Notes under the pieces: generated by a model
What the model was told of the DNA's origin: nothing
The model's input: the letters and a program-made list of their open reading frames with translations, nothing else
Database searches by the model: none
Program-made: the position numbers and the translations under genes
Shown here: in pieces, positions 1-12,100 of the stretch
How the letters are laid out: each line of letters begins with the position of its first letter
How positions within the stretch are numbered: position 1 is the first letter of the stretch
From: Gloeophyllum trabeum ATCC 11539
Lineage: Eukaryota > Basidiomycota > Agaricomycetes > Gloeophyllales > Gloeophyllaceae
Direction of reading: 5' to 3'
Assembly: GCF_000344685.1 (NCBI RefSeq)
Contig: NW_006920418.1
Location: 1,461,177-1,525,176, forward strand
DNA length: 64,000 nt

Positions 1-47
1 GGTATCTTGATGGAAACGAGGGGGAGTGAGTGCTGGAGGGTGGTCAT
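1..47 (-). CDS. Possible 5' end of a gene leaving the window (weak)
   Basis: On the minus strand an ATG at 47-45 opens a frame that stays open to the left edge, about 15 codons (MTTLQHSLPLVSIKIP). This is too short to identify. The base composition before the ATG is compatible with a leader, but nothing else supports the call. It could equally be chance. Confidence 0.2.
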   Translation of the reverse strand, partial: MTTLQHSLPLVSIKI

Positions 48-897
48 GAGGACGATGCCCCTCGATAGAAGTGTACGCGGGCCCCGGGGCTAACTCATCT
101 AGAAGTTGCATAGGTTAAGTCACCCCGGAGCTCGCGTTTGCGGAGATAAATCGCGGAATGGGTCTGTGTACGTCTCGGGGATGCTAGGAAGTCCGGAGCT
201 AAATAGAAAAATTCTTTTAGAGCCCATAGAAGCCTCGAGGTGTGTGAGCGCTGTGTCGAATAAGCTCCGGAGGGCTTGTACAATGTGCTGAGTCCGCGTT
301 TTCGGGGGTCAGATGATCCTGAGGCTTATCATCAACCTGGGTGATCATGTGTTGTGTCATCCTCGTCAGTTTGAATCTACCAGGCCTCCTCATGCCAAAG
401 AGTGTACCCCAACTCCATTGACAAACAAGCAGAAGAGATTGAGGATTATCCTTGACAGTCTGGGCATGTATTCCATGATGAAGCTGCTGCAAACGATGGA
501 AAGAGGAGCTAAGACATGTAGTCTGGGGATCGCTGCTCTCAAGCTGTCTTCAGGGAGCCATATGCCATTCCATTTCACTTGCCATTTAACAATTATTCTG
601 TCTGACATGTAACCTGCCAATGGTGATCCAACTGGGTGTCGCCTGAGATCACCAGCCTTAGAATGGCATACAGGAGACTACCCAAACCCACCGAAAGGAA
701 GAAAGCACTGATAACAGCCTCATTTTTTATGTTGTAATGTGCACCCTTTGTCAGACAACCCATCAACAGAGGACAAACTCTGGAAGTCTGGAAGAGGAAT
801 TCTCACAATTGTATATGATAAGGGAATTAAAAGGACTGGACACAGTCAAACTTCAAACCCTCAATTGAACGGAGGAAGGACTAACCAAAATCCGTAA
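48..897. other. No gene recognised
   Basis: Several short overlapping open frames lie on both strands, none with a recognisable domain or a consistent exon chain. Composition is AT-richer than the genes to the right, as in a decayed or intergenic region. The missing C-terminal half of the neighbouring MFS relic would be expected here, but I do not see it. Confidence 0.4.
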
Positions 898-2209
898 TCA
901 ATGTGAATGCGCAAGCCAAAGTCTACACCTCTCCACAACCATAATATTTGGAGACCTGAGATAGCCTAGGGAGCTGAGCGAATTCAACCATACCCACTTG
1001 CATTTTGGAGTAGTGCAAACTTCATCCTGCAAACAGTTTTCAAGGCCTCTGGTACCAGCTTGGGCCATTTCTGGCAAGAAGGCATACATGAATGCAAAGG
1101 CTAAAATGGCACTCAGAAATAAGGCATGTTGCATAGCTTGCCAGGAGGCATAATAGGCCACTACACCACCGCACAGGGGAGACACCGCTGCACCAAGGCA
1201 ACATGCCTGCATGAGCGATCAATTTGGGTGACCATGTCATTCAAGAAAGAGGACATAGTATGCACCGCGAAGAACACCCCCATTGTGGCACCACACATGT
1301 CACCAATCACCGCAGCTCCGACGGCCATACCAGCAGATGCTGCAAAAGTTTGCAGCATTCGCCACACAATCAGCTCAGGAACACTTCTAGCAACTGCTAC
1401 GCCCAGCGACAAGAAGCCAAGTAGCGGGAGTGGATAGTCATCAGGAAAACTGCATTCTGCCCTGACAGGTACTGACAGACCTTCATCAGGGCTTATCAGG
1501 GCATTAGTTGTCAGAAGATGTTCTTGACCCTGTCAGGTCAAGTTTTGTGAGGACTGGCCTGCCGCAAGGAGGCATCTGTCTGAGGGAGTGAGTATCTAGA
1601 CTTCAGGTATACTGATATAACTTCTGTTTTACCACCCTAGTTGGCCATTGGAGCATAACTAGTGTTCAGTAATGGGGCACAAAAAGGGCCCAAATTCTGT
1701 CAGGGCTGTCAGTCCATCAGGAATGTGCAATTTACCTGATGCTAGATCAGAATGGGTCTCCATCCATCTAAGAAAACTCCAAGTTCAGTTGATGCTGCAC
1801 TGGTGAATGACTGTTCTTACAGAAGCTCGAGTAACTAGGTTTCCGAAGGCAAGCATAAGCAAGGCAAAGCTTATGGATATACTGCAAGGACTGGTTGGCT
1901 GGGATTCATAAGGATATTCAATAATCTTACTCTATGACAGAGCCTGTTGACTTCAACTCCTCAGCGATCTGAGGAACACTCAGCACGAATGACTCAATTA
2001 CAAGAACTAAGTAGAGAGCTGCCCAGAGGGGCTCGCTGGACATGGATGACAGGGTAATTCCGCACAGGTAACAGTCCCAACCATGATACTAGAGCCAGGA
2101 TAACTCGTTTCTTTCCTGGGGTAAAACACTTATAAATGTCATCCGATTCAGGCTGTATGTCAGGATCTTCAGCCGGATAGATTAGAGGTGCTTCCTCGTT
2201 GGCTATCAT
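898..2209 (-). pseudogene. Truncated MFS drug transporter relic
   Basis: Separate minus-strand blocks match, in order, the first half of a fungal major facilitator drug transporter. The N-terminus is at 2209-2090 (YKCFTPGKKRVILALVSWLG). It is followed by FVLSVPQIAEELKSTGSVI near 1970-1925, a second membrane helix near 1880-1830, and the VPELIVWRMLQTFAASAG block with loop and helices at 1412-1161. The last part is YYASWQAMQHALFL and KWVWLNSL...LRSPNIMVV at 1170-930. Everything after helix 6 is missing, and a normal protein would have about 12 helices and 500 residues. Frames change between blocks, stops occur, and about 270 bases of repeat-like DNA interrupt the loop after helix 2. Substrate unknown. 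The identification as an MFS relic is firm; exact borders are not. Confidence 0.7.
1455..1735. repeat. MITE-like insert with repeated CTGACAG motifs
   Basis: The segment lies between two blocks of the MFS relic. One end carries two CTGACAG copies within about 20 bases (from 1461). The other end carries the reverse complement CTGTCAG twice (about 1698-1712). Further copies lie inside near 1505 and 1535. The inverted arrangement resembles degenerate terminal repeats of a small non-autonomous DNA element. No target duplication could be fixed, so the borders are approximate. Confidence 0.4.
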
Positions 2210-2872
2210 GACCTGGAGTCGAGAGAGAATAGAGATAGCAGGGAGAACAATTACTAAGGGTAATGGGCGCAGATTGACTACCGAAGCCACTTACTACTAT
2301 TCAACTGGAATGCCAGTGACTCAAGATGGGCGTGTGCGGTGCCGGTCCTTTGGATCTGACTCACGACCTGATAATTTCAATAATGGCGCTTGATCTGAGG
2401 TTGCTGTAGGTTCTTAGAGCGAGCGGACCGCGCGTCACCACTCAGGCTGGCGCAGTCGCTCCGGCGCTTGAATGTCACGCTCTGCGTTCTCGAGCCACCC
2501 CCACTTTTCCAGCGCAATTCGCACCTGCTCTTCAAAAATCGCGATACCTTACTGAGTAATCAGAGAATGGATAGACTCGTACACCGAGACACGGGGAAAA
2601 TGGATAGCAGATGCGCACAGGTCGCGTCAACGGTCGGAGGCGCGTCCGAGTCGCGTGTGCGTCGTGAGAACGCGTCCGTCACGGCGTGACTCGGCGCAAC
2701 GTCTTGGCCTGCCGATCATTCCCCTGATGGTCGCTGGACAGACAGTCTGTAGTGAACATGCCGTATGCTCTGAGCGGCATAAAATACGAGGCTCGTGGAG
2801 GAGAGCCGCCAGAAGCGCTTCCGTTTCTTTTCCTACCACCGTCCGTGTTTTCTCTGGGTACTTGAAGCAATC
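2210..2872. other. Intergenic region, promoter of the GPI-anchored protein
   Basis: No gene recognised. The right part must hold the promoter of the plus-strand gene at 2873. An AT-rich TATA-like stretch (CATAAAATAC) lies at about 2778-2787, some 90 bases before the ATG. Confidence 0.4.
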
Positions 2873-3842
2873 ATGTTCAAGTTGGGGGCACTGTGTCTTG
2901 CCGCTTCTTCACTCGTTTTAGAAGCCCACTGTGAGCTCAGGGGGTCCCAAGCCTGGCAAACCTGATCGTCTAACTCACGGATAGCTTTCATCGTTTTGAA
3001 CCCTTCCCCGACCCTGCACTGGATCTCCAACAAGTAAGCAGCAACTGTTCCAACATCTCCTCCCAATTGTAACGGTGTTCATTCATGTACCAGCACGAAT
3101 AGCAGTGGCATAGCCTACTCCGGGACGAACTATCTCCGCTTCCTCCGTAACGAAACGGATCCCGACGACGTGCTGATAAACGCGGTACTCGTCAACAGCA
3201 CCGGCAGTCCTCTCCAACACTGGGCAGACATCTCAGACGGCGTCATCAGGGGTCCTCCTGGTATCTATTACTCAGATATCATATCTCCTGGTGCATGGGA
3301 TGTATTTGTCGGCCAGACCGCGACCACGTCAGTCCCCATACACTGGCATTTATTCATACTGAGCCTTTCTCTGTGTAATCCTAGCGGCGAGTACACTATA
3401 GCCCTCGTAAACGCTACTGCTTGGGCCGCCAGTCATAGCCTGGGGCTCGACCCGAGCGTCGTGAGTCGCTCAGGCCCTAATTGTGAAGACGGGAAGCGAC
3501 GCTAACTCATCCCAGGTATTCTATCAATCTCCCAAGTTCAACGTCTACGAGGCCCCCGCGACCACCGTGCAGCCCGCAAACAACTGCAGCCTCGCGGGGG
3601 GATCCCCCGTCTGGAACGCGTCCGCTACCGTCGAGTCCGTCGACACTACCTCGCAATGCCCTCCTGAGGTCCTGGCTACTCTGACTGCCTCCTCGTCTTC
3701 ATCTGCGACTGGGTCCCCGACAGGCGGAAGTGCCGCTTCAAAGCCTTCGGGCGCGGCGAGCTCCGGTGAACGACTGGTCTTCGGATTCACTAGTATTACG
3801 TTAGCTGGTGTGATCAGCTTGGGCGCGTTGCTCGCGCTTTGA
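2873..3842 (+). CDS. Secreted GPI-anchored protein, Kre9/Knh1-like fold suspected
   Basis: Five exons (2873-2930, 2985-3033, 3094-3327, 3385-3460, 3516-3842) join in frame to 247 residues. The chain begins with a signal peptide (MFKLGALCLAASSLVLEAHS). A beta-rich ectodomain of about 150 residues follows, with several N-glycosylation sites (NNT, NAT, NST). A Ser/Thr/Ala-rich spacer comes next, and the end is hydrophobic (FTSITLAGVISLGALLAL) as for GPI attachment. Phrases such as 'GAWDVFVG' and 'GEYTIALVNAT' resemble the Ser/Thr-rich GPI-anchored family related to Kre9/Knh1, which works at the cell wall. That family link is an inference. The last intron (3461-3515) has a perfect GTGAGT donor and GCTAAC branch point, which supports the model. 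Function unknown. Confidence 0.75.
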
Positions 3843-4273
3843 CAGGAGCCTGATGTTCCTATGAGAGCTATGATGCGCTGCATGATCTTACGTCCCTTGC
3901 GAGAGAATCCCTCCCCTACTGTAAGTGATCAGGGCGAACAGTAGGTGCGTATCACCTTCCACCAACCGCCGTACTGCATACGACTGTCATAACCCTACCT
4001 GAGATAGCCCTTATTCCGCGATAGAGCGACAGCCACCTAGAAGTAAACTTTCCCTCGTAGCTGAGCTTCCATAGCATATGACTAAATACAACGACGGAGT
4101 GAACCTAGATACAAAAGGAAATCTACACCTTCAGCGACAGCCATCAAAAGATTGTGGCAACAATAAATAATAACGCAACATATCCAGGATGGACGGAAGC
4201 ACGGGATAGATGAAAGAGGGGACGGCGGAATTAATGATACAATGGCAGTGTCCTTACTGAATACATCATGGAT
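3843..4273. other. Convergent 3' region, nothing seen
   Basis: Space between the 3' end of the GPI-anchored protein gene and the 3' end of the TMEM41-like gene. It must contain both transcript ends. No coding signal or RNA gene was recognised. Confidence 0.4.
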
Positions 4274-5579
4274 CTATGACTTTGCAGCTTCGCCTTCCTT
4301 CTGCTTGGGAGCAATGGCAGGGCCTGCTTCAAGAATGATATCTTCCTCCACTTCATCTCCATCCAAGAATTCGGCATCGCTGTCCGAGTCTGGTAAGAGT
4401 ACGAGTTTACCGGATGATTTGCCCTTGTTCGCTGCGCTCGGCGGGCCCTGTGCAAGGATGATATCGTCCCCTGGAAGAGAAATAGCGCCGACTTCTTCCT
4501 CGTGCTCTGCCTCCGCGACTTCCTGCAGCTCCTTACGGAAGAAGTACCGCAGGCCAACAGGGATCAGAACACCAGCAACAATGGTTGCTAGCAGGAAGAA
4601 GTTCTTCCAGGAGATGAGGTGGAAGTCCTTCGAGCTGGTCATCTGATCGAGGCCGCCGCCAATTGTCGTGTGAATGACGGTGACACCGAAGATGCCCAGC
4701 CATGAGCTGACCCAAAACAGGGGCAAGCCAATGCCCAGGTGCGGACAGAGAACGTTGACAACCCAGTGCGGTGGGAGGGGCGCAATGCGGAGCACAATCA
4801 GGAAGGATAGAAGATTGGCACGTTGTGATGCGAGCTTCTCGGAGAACGACTCAAGACGAGCGGCGAACTTGGGAAGGGTGAGGAGGGCAGGGCCGAACGC
4901 GGCGGAGATCAGGTAGCAGAGCGATGCGCCGGTGGCTACGCACGTGCAAGCTAGCGGGAGGGCTATGGGGACACCCCACATTGCACCTCCAAGAATGGAG
5001 AGATACATAGAGCCAGGCAGAGAAAACGCTTGGACGCTAAAAATATTCTTAGGGCATCGTGAGAGGAGCAGACAGCACTGAGCTTACAAGAGGTATGTTG
5101 TCACGAAGCAGACAACGATGCGGAAAGGGTAGATGTCACGATATTTCTTGAGGAGCTCATTCAGTGCTTGCAACTGTTCGAAGGATTTAGGTATTCTTAG
5201 AGTGGGGCGATCCTCTCTGAGAGGGCCGTGAGGGTAAGTCATGGAGATGCAACCGCAGCACTCACTCATCTAATGGAGGCAGTGCCAACCACAAGGTCCC
5301 GCCCAACACCAAGGTGCTGACAACAAACACTAGTGCCATCTTAATGGCAGCATTGACTAGCAGCCTGCGCGACGAGGGCTGGTGCCCTGCGGCAGAGGGA
5401 AAAGTGGTGCCATAGGCATTCAAGTTATTCTGGTTCTCCGCGAGAAGGGGGGACTGGTCGGAAGGAGCGGGTGAAGTTGGTCGGTCGTCGAGGTGGACGG
5501 TGGCCAGCGTATATGCCGAGGCATTCGAGTGATGGGTACCGTGGCTGGCGGAGAGCGAGGGGGCTGCGGGGACAGACAT
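4274..5579 (-). CDS. TMEM41/TVP38-type VTT-domain membrane protein
   Basis: Three exons (5579-5266, 5216-5088, 5036-4274) give 401 residues. The family (VMP1, TMEM41, Tvp38/DedA) comprises ER and Golgi membrane proteins; animal TMEM41B scrambles phospholipids and supports autophagosome formation. A disordered N-terminus leads to a first membrane helix near residues 78-102. The VTT domain follows, with FSLPGSMYLSILGGAMWG, the central helix pair (GASLCYLISAAFGPALL) and LRIAPLPPHWVVNVLCPHLG. A last helix (FFLLATIVAGVLIPVGLRYF) comes before an acidic cytosolic tail. The exon 2/3 join falls inside the conserved F..PGS motif, confirming that intron. The sequence fits TMEM41 better than VMP1. Physiological role here is inferred. 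Confidence 0.85.
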
Positions 5580-5902
5580 GGACGCGAGAAAGGATAGCGC
5601 GACTCAGCCTCGGGCGATTCGTAACTGGAGCCGTGTCCGCCGTTTCCCATGACGCCGCCATTCCGCCCACGTGGCTACTCTCCGTATTGACTCCGGCTCG
5701 AGAAGGAAGACAGCCACAACTTGAAACGTGCCCCGGTGGAGGTTAAACAGCATGCGACATAGAGCATGCGCAGGCTGGTGTGCGTGGTCTGCTCTATCCA
5801 GTTTATGGATTACAACCCATATCTTTGCCCGTCTCCACATCACTCCCTACAGTTAACGCGAAGTTGCTATAATCACGAGTCATATTACCTATGTACATGC
5901 AG
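5580..5902. other. 5' region of the TMEM41-like gene
   Basis: Upstream sequence of the minus-strand TMEM41-like gene, which starts at 5579. No other gene or motif was recognised. Confidence 0.3.
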
Positions 5903-7217
5903 CTAAAGGCCACCATAGTCAGCCAGAGTGTCCTTGACCGTCTTCTTCAGGGTCTTGTAATTCAAGCCGAGGATTCGCCTCTCCTTTGTCGCGTCGAACG
6001 TAGTATTCCGGACCTTGGTACCTCCAGGGACCCCCTTCGCAGGTAGCACTGGCTATATCGACTAGAGCAAAGGGATGGATCAGGTACGGCAGTGAACAGT
6101 GAGTCCAGAGACCTCAGATCCTTCCACGCAAAGCTCTTATACTAGTAGCCGACTAAGTATAACACTTTCCTCACCAGCATCTGGCACCTCGAGAGACCAG
6201 ATATGCGCCTCTGCACAGTCGCGGACGTCAATTATATCGCGGCTAGTAGCAGTTAGAGGGATCTGTACTCCAAAATACCCCTCGCACGACGGCACCATAG
6301 AAGATCTTGGACGATGAATCCAAGCCCTCCGGGGTTGTGACCTCGTGAACGAGCGGCTGGTTGATAAAGTGGCATAATATTGATTAGTGAGCCTAGAAGA
6401 AGTCTGAGGTAAGTGCGCTACTGACGCCCACTATCAACGGAGGGGTGAGGCTAGTGATGTCCCAAGGGATCTCTGATTTGGGCTCCTCGTAAAATTCCCA
6501 AACAGCTGCCAGTTCAGTGAATCCCCATCCGCAGTGGAACACTTGCGGAATATTGACCTTTCTCCGTCAAGACCTTTCATGCGGCGTACTTAGCCAGGGC
6601 GGTGGGTCCTTTCCCTTCTCTGCACATTCCTTGACGGCCGCCTCGTTCCATGAGTCCTCGCGACGATGACAGGACCCTTTGAAACACCTATGCAGGACCG
6701 CCACCAATGATGACGTGAAGACAACGCTCTTGACACCTTGCCTGTAAAGAACGGGAGTCAGCTTCGTCATCCCTCACGCGCGAGATCATAACTCACACCC
6801 ATTCTTCACTCGCCCATTCTTCAATGCGGCATTGAGGATCCCGACGGTCCCCTTCACGGCGGGAGTGAGGATATCTGCTCAGAGGTTCGTTCTGTGAGAT
6901 TTTGTTCTCTACTTCCATTGTCAACGAGGACGCGGAATGGATGATGTCATCTACGCCTTTCACCGCTTCATCGAAAGCGCCATCCTGGATGCAGATCGTA
7001 ACCGTTAACCAGTGGGCTGCATAAAAGAGTCTCGCATACCCTTGTCATATCGCCGGCGGCGTATATCTGCAACCTATTTCCATGTGCTTTGTTTGCGGCC
7101 GGTAAGTGCTGCCCCTTCGATTCACTCCGCACCGCAGCTCGCGATCGTACTGAATATCCTGGTTCCATGAGCTCCGAGGAATCCGCTGGCGCCTGTCACG
7201 AGGATGGTAACATTCAT
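5903..7217 (-). pseudogene. Decayed NAD-dependent epimerase/reductase (GRE2-like)
   Basis: Minus-strand blocks spell an extended short-chain dehydrogenase of the dihydroflavonol-reductase/Gre2 type. They run from the dinucleotide motif LVTGASGFLGAH at the start through AANKAHGNRLQIYAAGDMTR, AVKGVDDIIHSASSL, AVKGTVGILNAALKNG, VKSVVFTSSLVAVL and EDSWNEAAVKECAEKGKD to RRILGLNYKTLKKTVKDTLADYGGL and a stop. The frame is broken several times: a deletion of about 20 bases after the glycine motif, a one-base shift before ADILTP, shifts around FTSS...EDSW, and another after PPPWL. No GT-AG intron placement repairs these. One normal-looking intron survives (near 7040-6990). A live copy elsewhere in the genome would be the parent. 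Confidence 0.75.
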
Positions 7218-9129
7218 GTCAAGAAGGGCGGGCATTCGGTGCATTGTATACCGATGGCAATGCGTGCTGGATTTTATAGTAGCTTGATGAGTTCTTTCCG
7301 AATGTCCCAGCCGCATGCTTTACTAAGCGTGTCCGCACGTATTGATGAGTTGGTAGACTTCAACGGTACTGTCCATAATGTCTTAGCCTAGTATCTATGG
7401 TGGAAATGCGACTCCTTAGGTTCAAGATTCGTTCCAATGCACCATTACATTGACTCACCAACAAGTGACCCTAACCCGAAAGGACATGGTTCAAATACTA
7501 CCTGAGTAAGATCATTGAAGAGGGTCCGTCAATAGGATACTAGTCTGCAGTACCGCATCTGCCATGGATATTAATCCATTCATATGCATCGACGGTCACC
7601 AGGACAGAGTGCCATGGTACTTGTAGCCGCATTTGGTGTATGTATTACCGCTTTGGGCGTTTCTCAAGATCACCTCCGATGTTCACGGCTATACGACAGC
7701 GTCCAGGATTCGGACACGATAGCGACCCGGAGTAACACGAGCAGGTAAGCCTGTGACCCTGTGATGCACGTCGGTGGACTTCACTCATGATACATGACTC
7801 CCCAGATGAGTCATGCCTCTTAGTGATGGATGGAAAGAGATGTTAAGATCCGACCGCGCATGCACATAGTTGCTAAATTCACGGGCGCGGAATAAGCACG
7901 AAAACGCAGCGGAATACTTGGGATGGATTGTTTCCAGCGCCTGAGTATTTCCCCGCTCAAGAGGCCCCATACGCCCGTCGAGCACATCAGCCAATTCCGA
8001 ACTTAAGGAAGTGTTAGCGCTAGCTGCAGAAACGGAGTAGTCTTATGATCCACACGAGCCCACAAGGTATCCTCGAGGTTCAGGCCTCAGGATTCGCTGC
8101 TATTCGAAACAAGAGCCTCCCGGGACTCCGGCCCTGGCTTCCTGGTATGACCACTTCAGGCCAGTCGCCAGTCGACCATAGGAGACAGGTAGGAACCTTG
8201 AGGGTGGGTAGAGTGATACCAGCCTTATGTCGACCAATCTTGTTTACCCAAAACGAAGAGAGAGGTTGCCAAAAGAGATTACCGGTCGCAGTGGGGGTGG
8301 CCGCGGACTTAGAGAGACACGGTGATCAACCTTGTGACCCCTGTCGGAGGATATCAGTCGACTGTCCTTTGCATTATGGTCGGATTTCAGAGGACGCCAG
8401 CGTCGTGGGGCGATGGGGTCACGTCGGCAGCGCAGCGTTTGGTGCAGTGGGTCGAAGCAGTAAATATGCAAGTGTGGGGGCCACGTGGCTCAGATGGGAG
8501 CAATTTGGCGTTGTGGAGAACAACAGAGTGGGAGTGTACCTGTGGCTGGTGCGAAGGAAATTTTCATTGTGGCGGTAGAAACGTTCTGAAGTACCGCTCG
8601 CGCTACAAAATGTAAGTTGAAAGGCCATGACTAGCATGAAACTGCGGGCTCGCAGTCAGAGGAGGAACCGGAACAAACAGTACCAGTCATCGTCAAAATA
8701 TGGTCGAAACAAACCCGACCAGGATCGCTGTGAGACACTCGAACAAACCGTTCGACGGGATACTATTATACGCTGTTGTACGAGCAGGCATAGCAACAAA
8801 ATAAAGGCATTCCAGACAACAAAGCTTTTGAAGGTGAATGCTCCGGCGCCCAAACGAGCGAAGCAGGTCCGTCGTGTTGGAACTCCGCCACAGTGCAGTG
8901 CGTACGCAGGGTGCTTACTCGCCCCAGCGCCTTCCCACATCCCACCACCTCGTCGCCGCCGCCTCCGGTCCTCTCCCCGCCGTTGTCCATACTTCCCTGT
9001 ACCATCTCTACTCCTGGGCTGTGAGCGCGCCTCTGATCGTTGTCGTCGGTGTAATCCCGCCGTTTACCTTGTGCGGCCATTCGCCGCCTCGGTTCCCACC
9101 CTTCTGCTATCTCCTCCAGGGCTGCAGCC
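7218..9129. other. Long intergenic region before SWI1, no gene recognised
   Basis: An open frame of 177 codons (8045-8578, plus) and others on both strands have no recognisable domain and no exon partners, so I leave them out. The last 500 bases before 9130 are GC-rich and pyrimidine-rich, as expected for the promoter and leader of SWI1. Confidence 0.4.
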
Positions 9130-12100
9130 ATGGCCGATCGTGTACCACAGTTCAATATGATGCCCTCAAATTTCAACCCTGGGCTGGCTCAGCATGCTCA
9201 GTTAGCCCAGCAGGGCCAGCATCAAGGCCATCCCGACTCGCAGCCACTTGGCGGTGCGATGACTCCAGAACAGGCGCGAATGTGGCAGTTTCTCTCTCAG
9301 CAACAACGTGCGCAGGGAGGTGGAGAGGCCATGGGCCAGGTTAATCCTCAGATGAATCAACAGGTACGTGTCCGTTGTCCGTTCGATCGTACTTCTGGTC
9401 GGGGCGCGTTGAATCCAGTCACGGTCTCTTGACCATAGCCTGTATTCCGCCTCATGATCTCCTGAGTACATCCTCAGCCGTACTGACTCCCTATGGTATC
9501 ATATCATGGCTGACTGTTCTTCCCTCGCTTTAGATGTTCGACTTCATGAGGAGTAATAACATGGCCCGTGCACCAGGCCAGCAACAGATGGGCCAACCCC
9601 AGCAGCCGCTGGGCATGGGGCCCTCGCAGATGAATCCAGCTCAGCAGCAGTTTCGCGATCTGCAGAATGCTTCGCAGCAAATGCATAACGCTTTCAACCC
9701 CAATTTCATGAACGCGGGGCCCTCCAATGGTCAGCAGTTTCCACCCAACCACCCGCAAGCACAACAGTCGGCACAGGCGGCAATAAATCGTAACAATCTC
9801 CTAGCGCAGATGGCAAGCGGCCAAATGCGGCAGCTGGAAATGATCGGTCTGGCCCAGAATCAGCAACCGCAGAATGGACCGGCTGGAATGGCCGCGCGGA
9901 TAGCTCACCAGCAACAGTTCCAGCAGATGTTGCAGCAAACGCAACAGAACGGTGGTGCGAGCATCTCGCTGCCACAGAACCAGCTCGCTCAGGGGACATT
10001 CTTCCCGCATCCCAGCATGACGCCTGTCACTGATAATAGGCCAAACCATTCGCCTCAGGTTGCGTCTCAACTACCGGTGTCGATGGCGTCACAGCAACAA
10101 CCTCAGCACATCGAAGCACAACAACATCCCCAGCGACCACCTCAAGCCGGTGGTCTTCCCGCCCAGCAGGTATCACCCGAACAACTGAAGAATACTTTCA
10201 ATCAGATGCGGCAAATGGCCAGAAACGAGATCGAAGCATTGTCAAATGAAATACAGCGACTACAGCACGTTCATCCAAAGACGTCGGACATTCAGTTACG
10301 TATGGTGGCCTTGGGCCGGCAGGTAGACGAGAAGAAAAATAAGGCGGCCCAGCTGGATAGAGCAATAATGGATATTACCAACAATCCCGGCAAGGCGATG
10401 CTCTTTCAGCCCAGGAATAACGCTGGTCCTAGCGCGTGAGTCGTTTGACATTCTATAGCGCCAGGTAGAACTCATACCGTGTGTAGTCCTATGAATGGCG
10501 GAGTTGGGATCAATTCCGCCGCTGGTCCTACGTCTGTCAGTACACCGATGCCTGGTCAACGGCCCGGCACTACAGGACCACCGCAGCAAAACCAGCCTAT
10601 GTGGCCCGGGCAGCAGAACATGATGGCCGGGTCTCTTTCCAACGGTCAACTCCCTCATGGTTCGCCTTCGGTTGCCCAGCAGTTGCCTGCTCAATTCAAC
10701 AATTCCCAAGGCAATCTCCCTCAAAACGTTCAGCAGCCAGGGATGCCCCAGACGTCGAACATGGTCATGCAGCGTTCGGTATCCGCACAAGGGCCTGTCG
10801 GGTTGACACAACGGCCTCCTGTCAATCCTTCAGCCATGAACAACCTTGGGCAACCTCCGGTGACTAAGTCGGATGGGTCTTCTGAAACACCCCAAAACTT
10901 CCTGCAGCTGCTCAGTACTTTACCGCCAGCATTGCGCGCTCGTGTCCAGTTCCCGATCGCACCTCTTGAGACTCAGAAATTCCGTGATACGTATGGGAAC
11001 TTTTGCCAGAGAAGAGGGGTTACTCTGGACGAGCGAGCCTTGAATATCAGCGATCGGAGCATTGACTTGCATGCTTTGCATTCGGAGGTTACTAAGGAAG
11101 GTGGCTATACTAACGTACGAACAACTTTACCTTATAGTTCTGAGTATAAGCTGACAACCATGGTATTATAGGTGACCCGCAAGGATCTATGGGCAGTCAT
11201 TGGGGCGCGCATGGGGTTTGTTCATTTCCATGCCAACGGACAGGAACCTGCCAAAGCTAGTTCAAATGTCGCTCAGCATCTGTCTCACGTCTACCGACAG
11301 TATCTGAAAGATTTCGATGACCTCTACGTACAGACTATACTATCTTCTAGAATCAAGCAGTTTGGCAATCCGAACGCCGTATCTGGGAACAACCAGCCTT
11401 TACGAGCTCCTGGGGCTGCTCCGAATGCCCTTCCTGGACATTTACCTCCTACGAATCCTAATCGACCCAACGCCCAGCAGCTAGCCGCTATGATGAGCTA
11501 TGCGCGTCTCTCTGTCGCCGAAATGCGTGCCCGCGGCTTGCCCGACCATGTCATCAATCTTGTGGAGCAAAATCGCCCTATGCTTATGCAGCAGGCCCAA
11601 CAACATGAGCAATTCCGGGGGTCGTTGCTCAGGCCGAGTCAACCGGGCATGCCTTCGAACGGTGTTCCACCGAATATGCAGCAGAGAGTTCCGTCTGCCG
11701 GACCGGGGCAGCTTAGCCAGGGTCAAAATCTTGCCCTCGGCAACAACGGGCAGAATGGAGCAAGACCGGGCCCGCCACAAGGTCACGCTTCGACGCCTGG
11801 GATGCCTGGTATGGATGGCTCGAATCATGCTGCACTCAAAGCAGGCTTGGGTCCTATGAACGGTGCTCCTCCGCTAGCTCATATGCAACCGTCTCAGGGC
11901 GCGGGTTCTCAGAGGCCTACTGAGGAGCAGTTGCGCGATTCGATGAGGAAGATAGACGAGCTCAGAAAGTCCATTCAGCAGAATGGTATAGCATTTTCTC
12001 CATCGTATAACGTTGTTGCTTACCATCGGTTTTCAGCGCCGATGAATTCAGTCATCCTCCCCGAAGAGCATAGACAGCCATACCGGGCATTATTCGATAG

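Noticed and set aside
8045..8578. 177-codon frame as a gene upstream of SWI1
   Set aside because: No recognisable domain, unusual composition with many Arg/Gly/Cys, no exon partners; likely chance.
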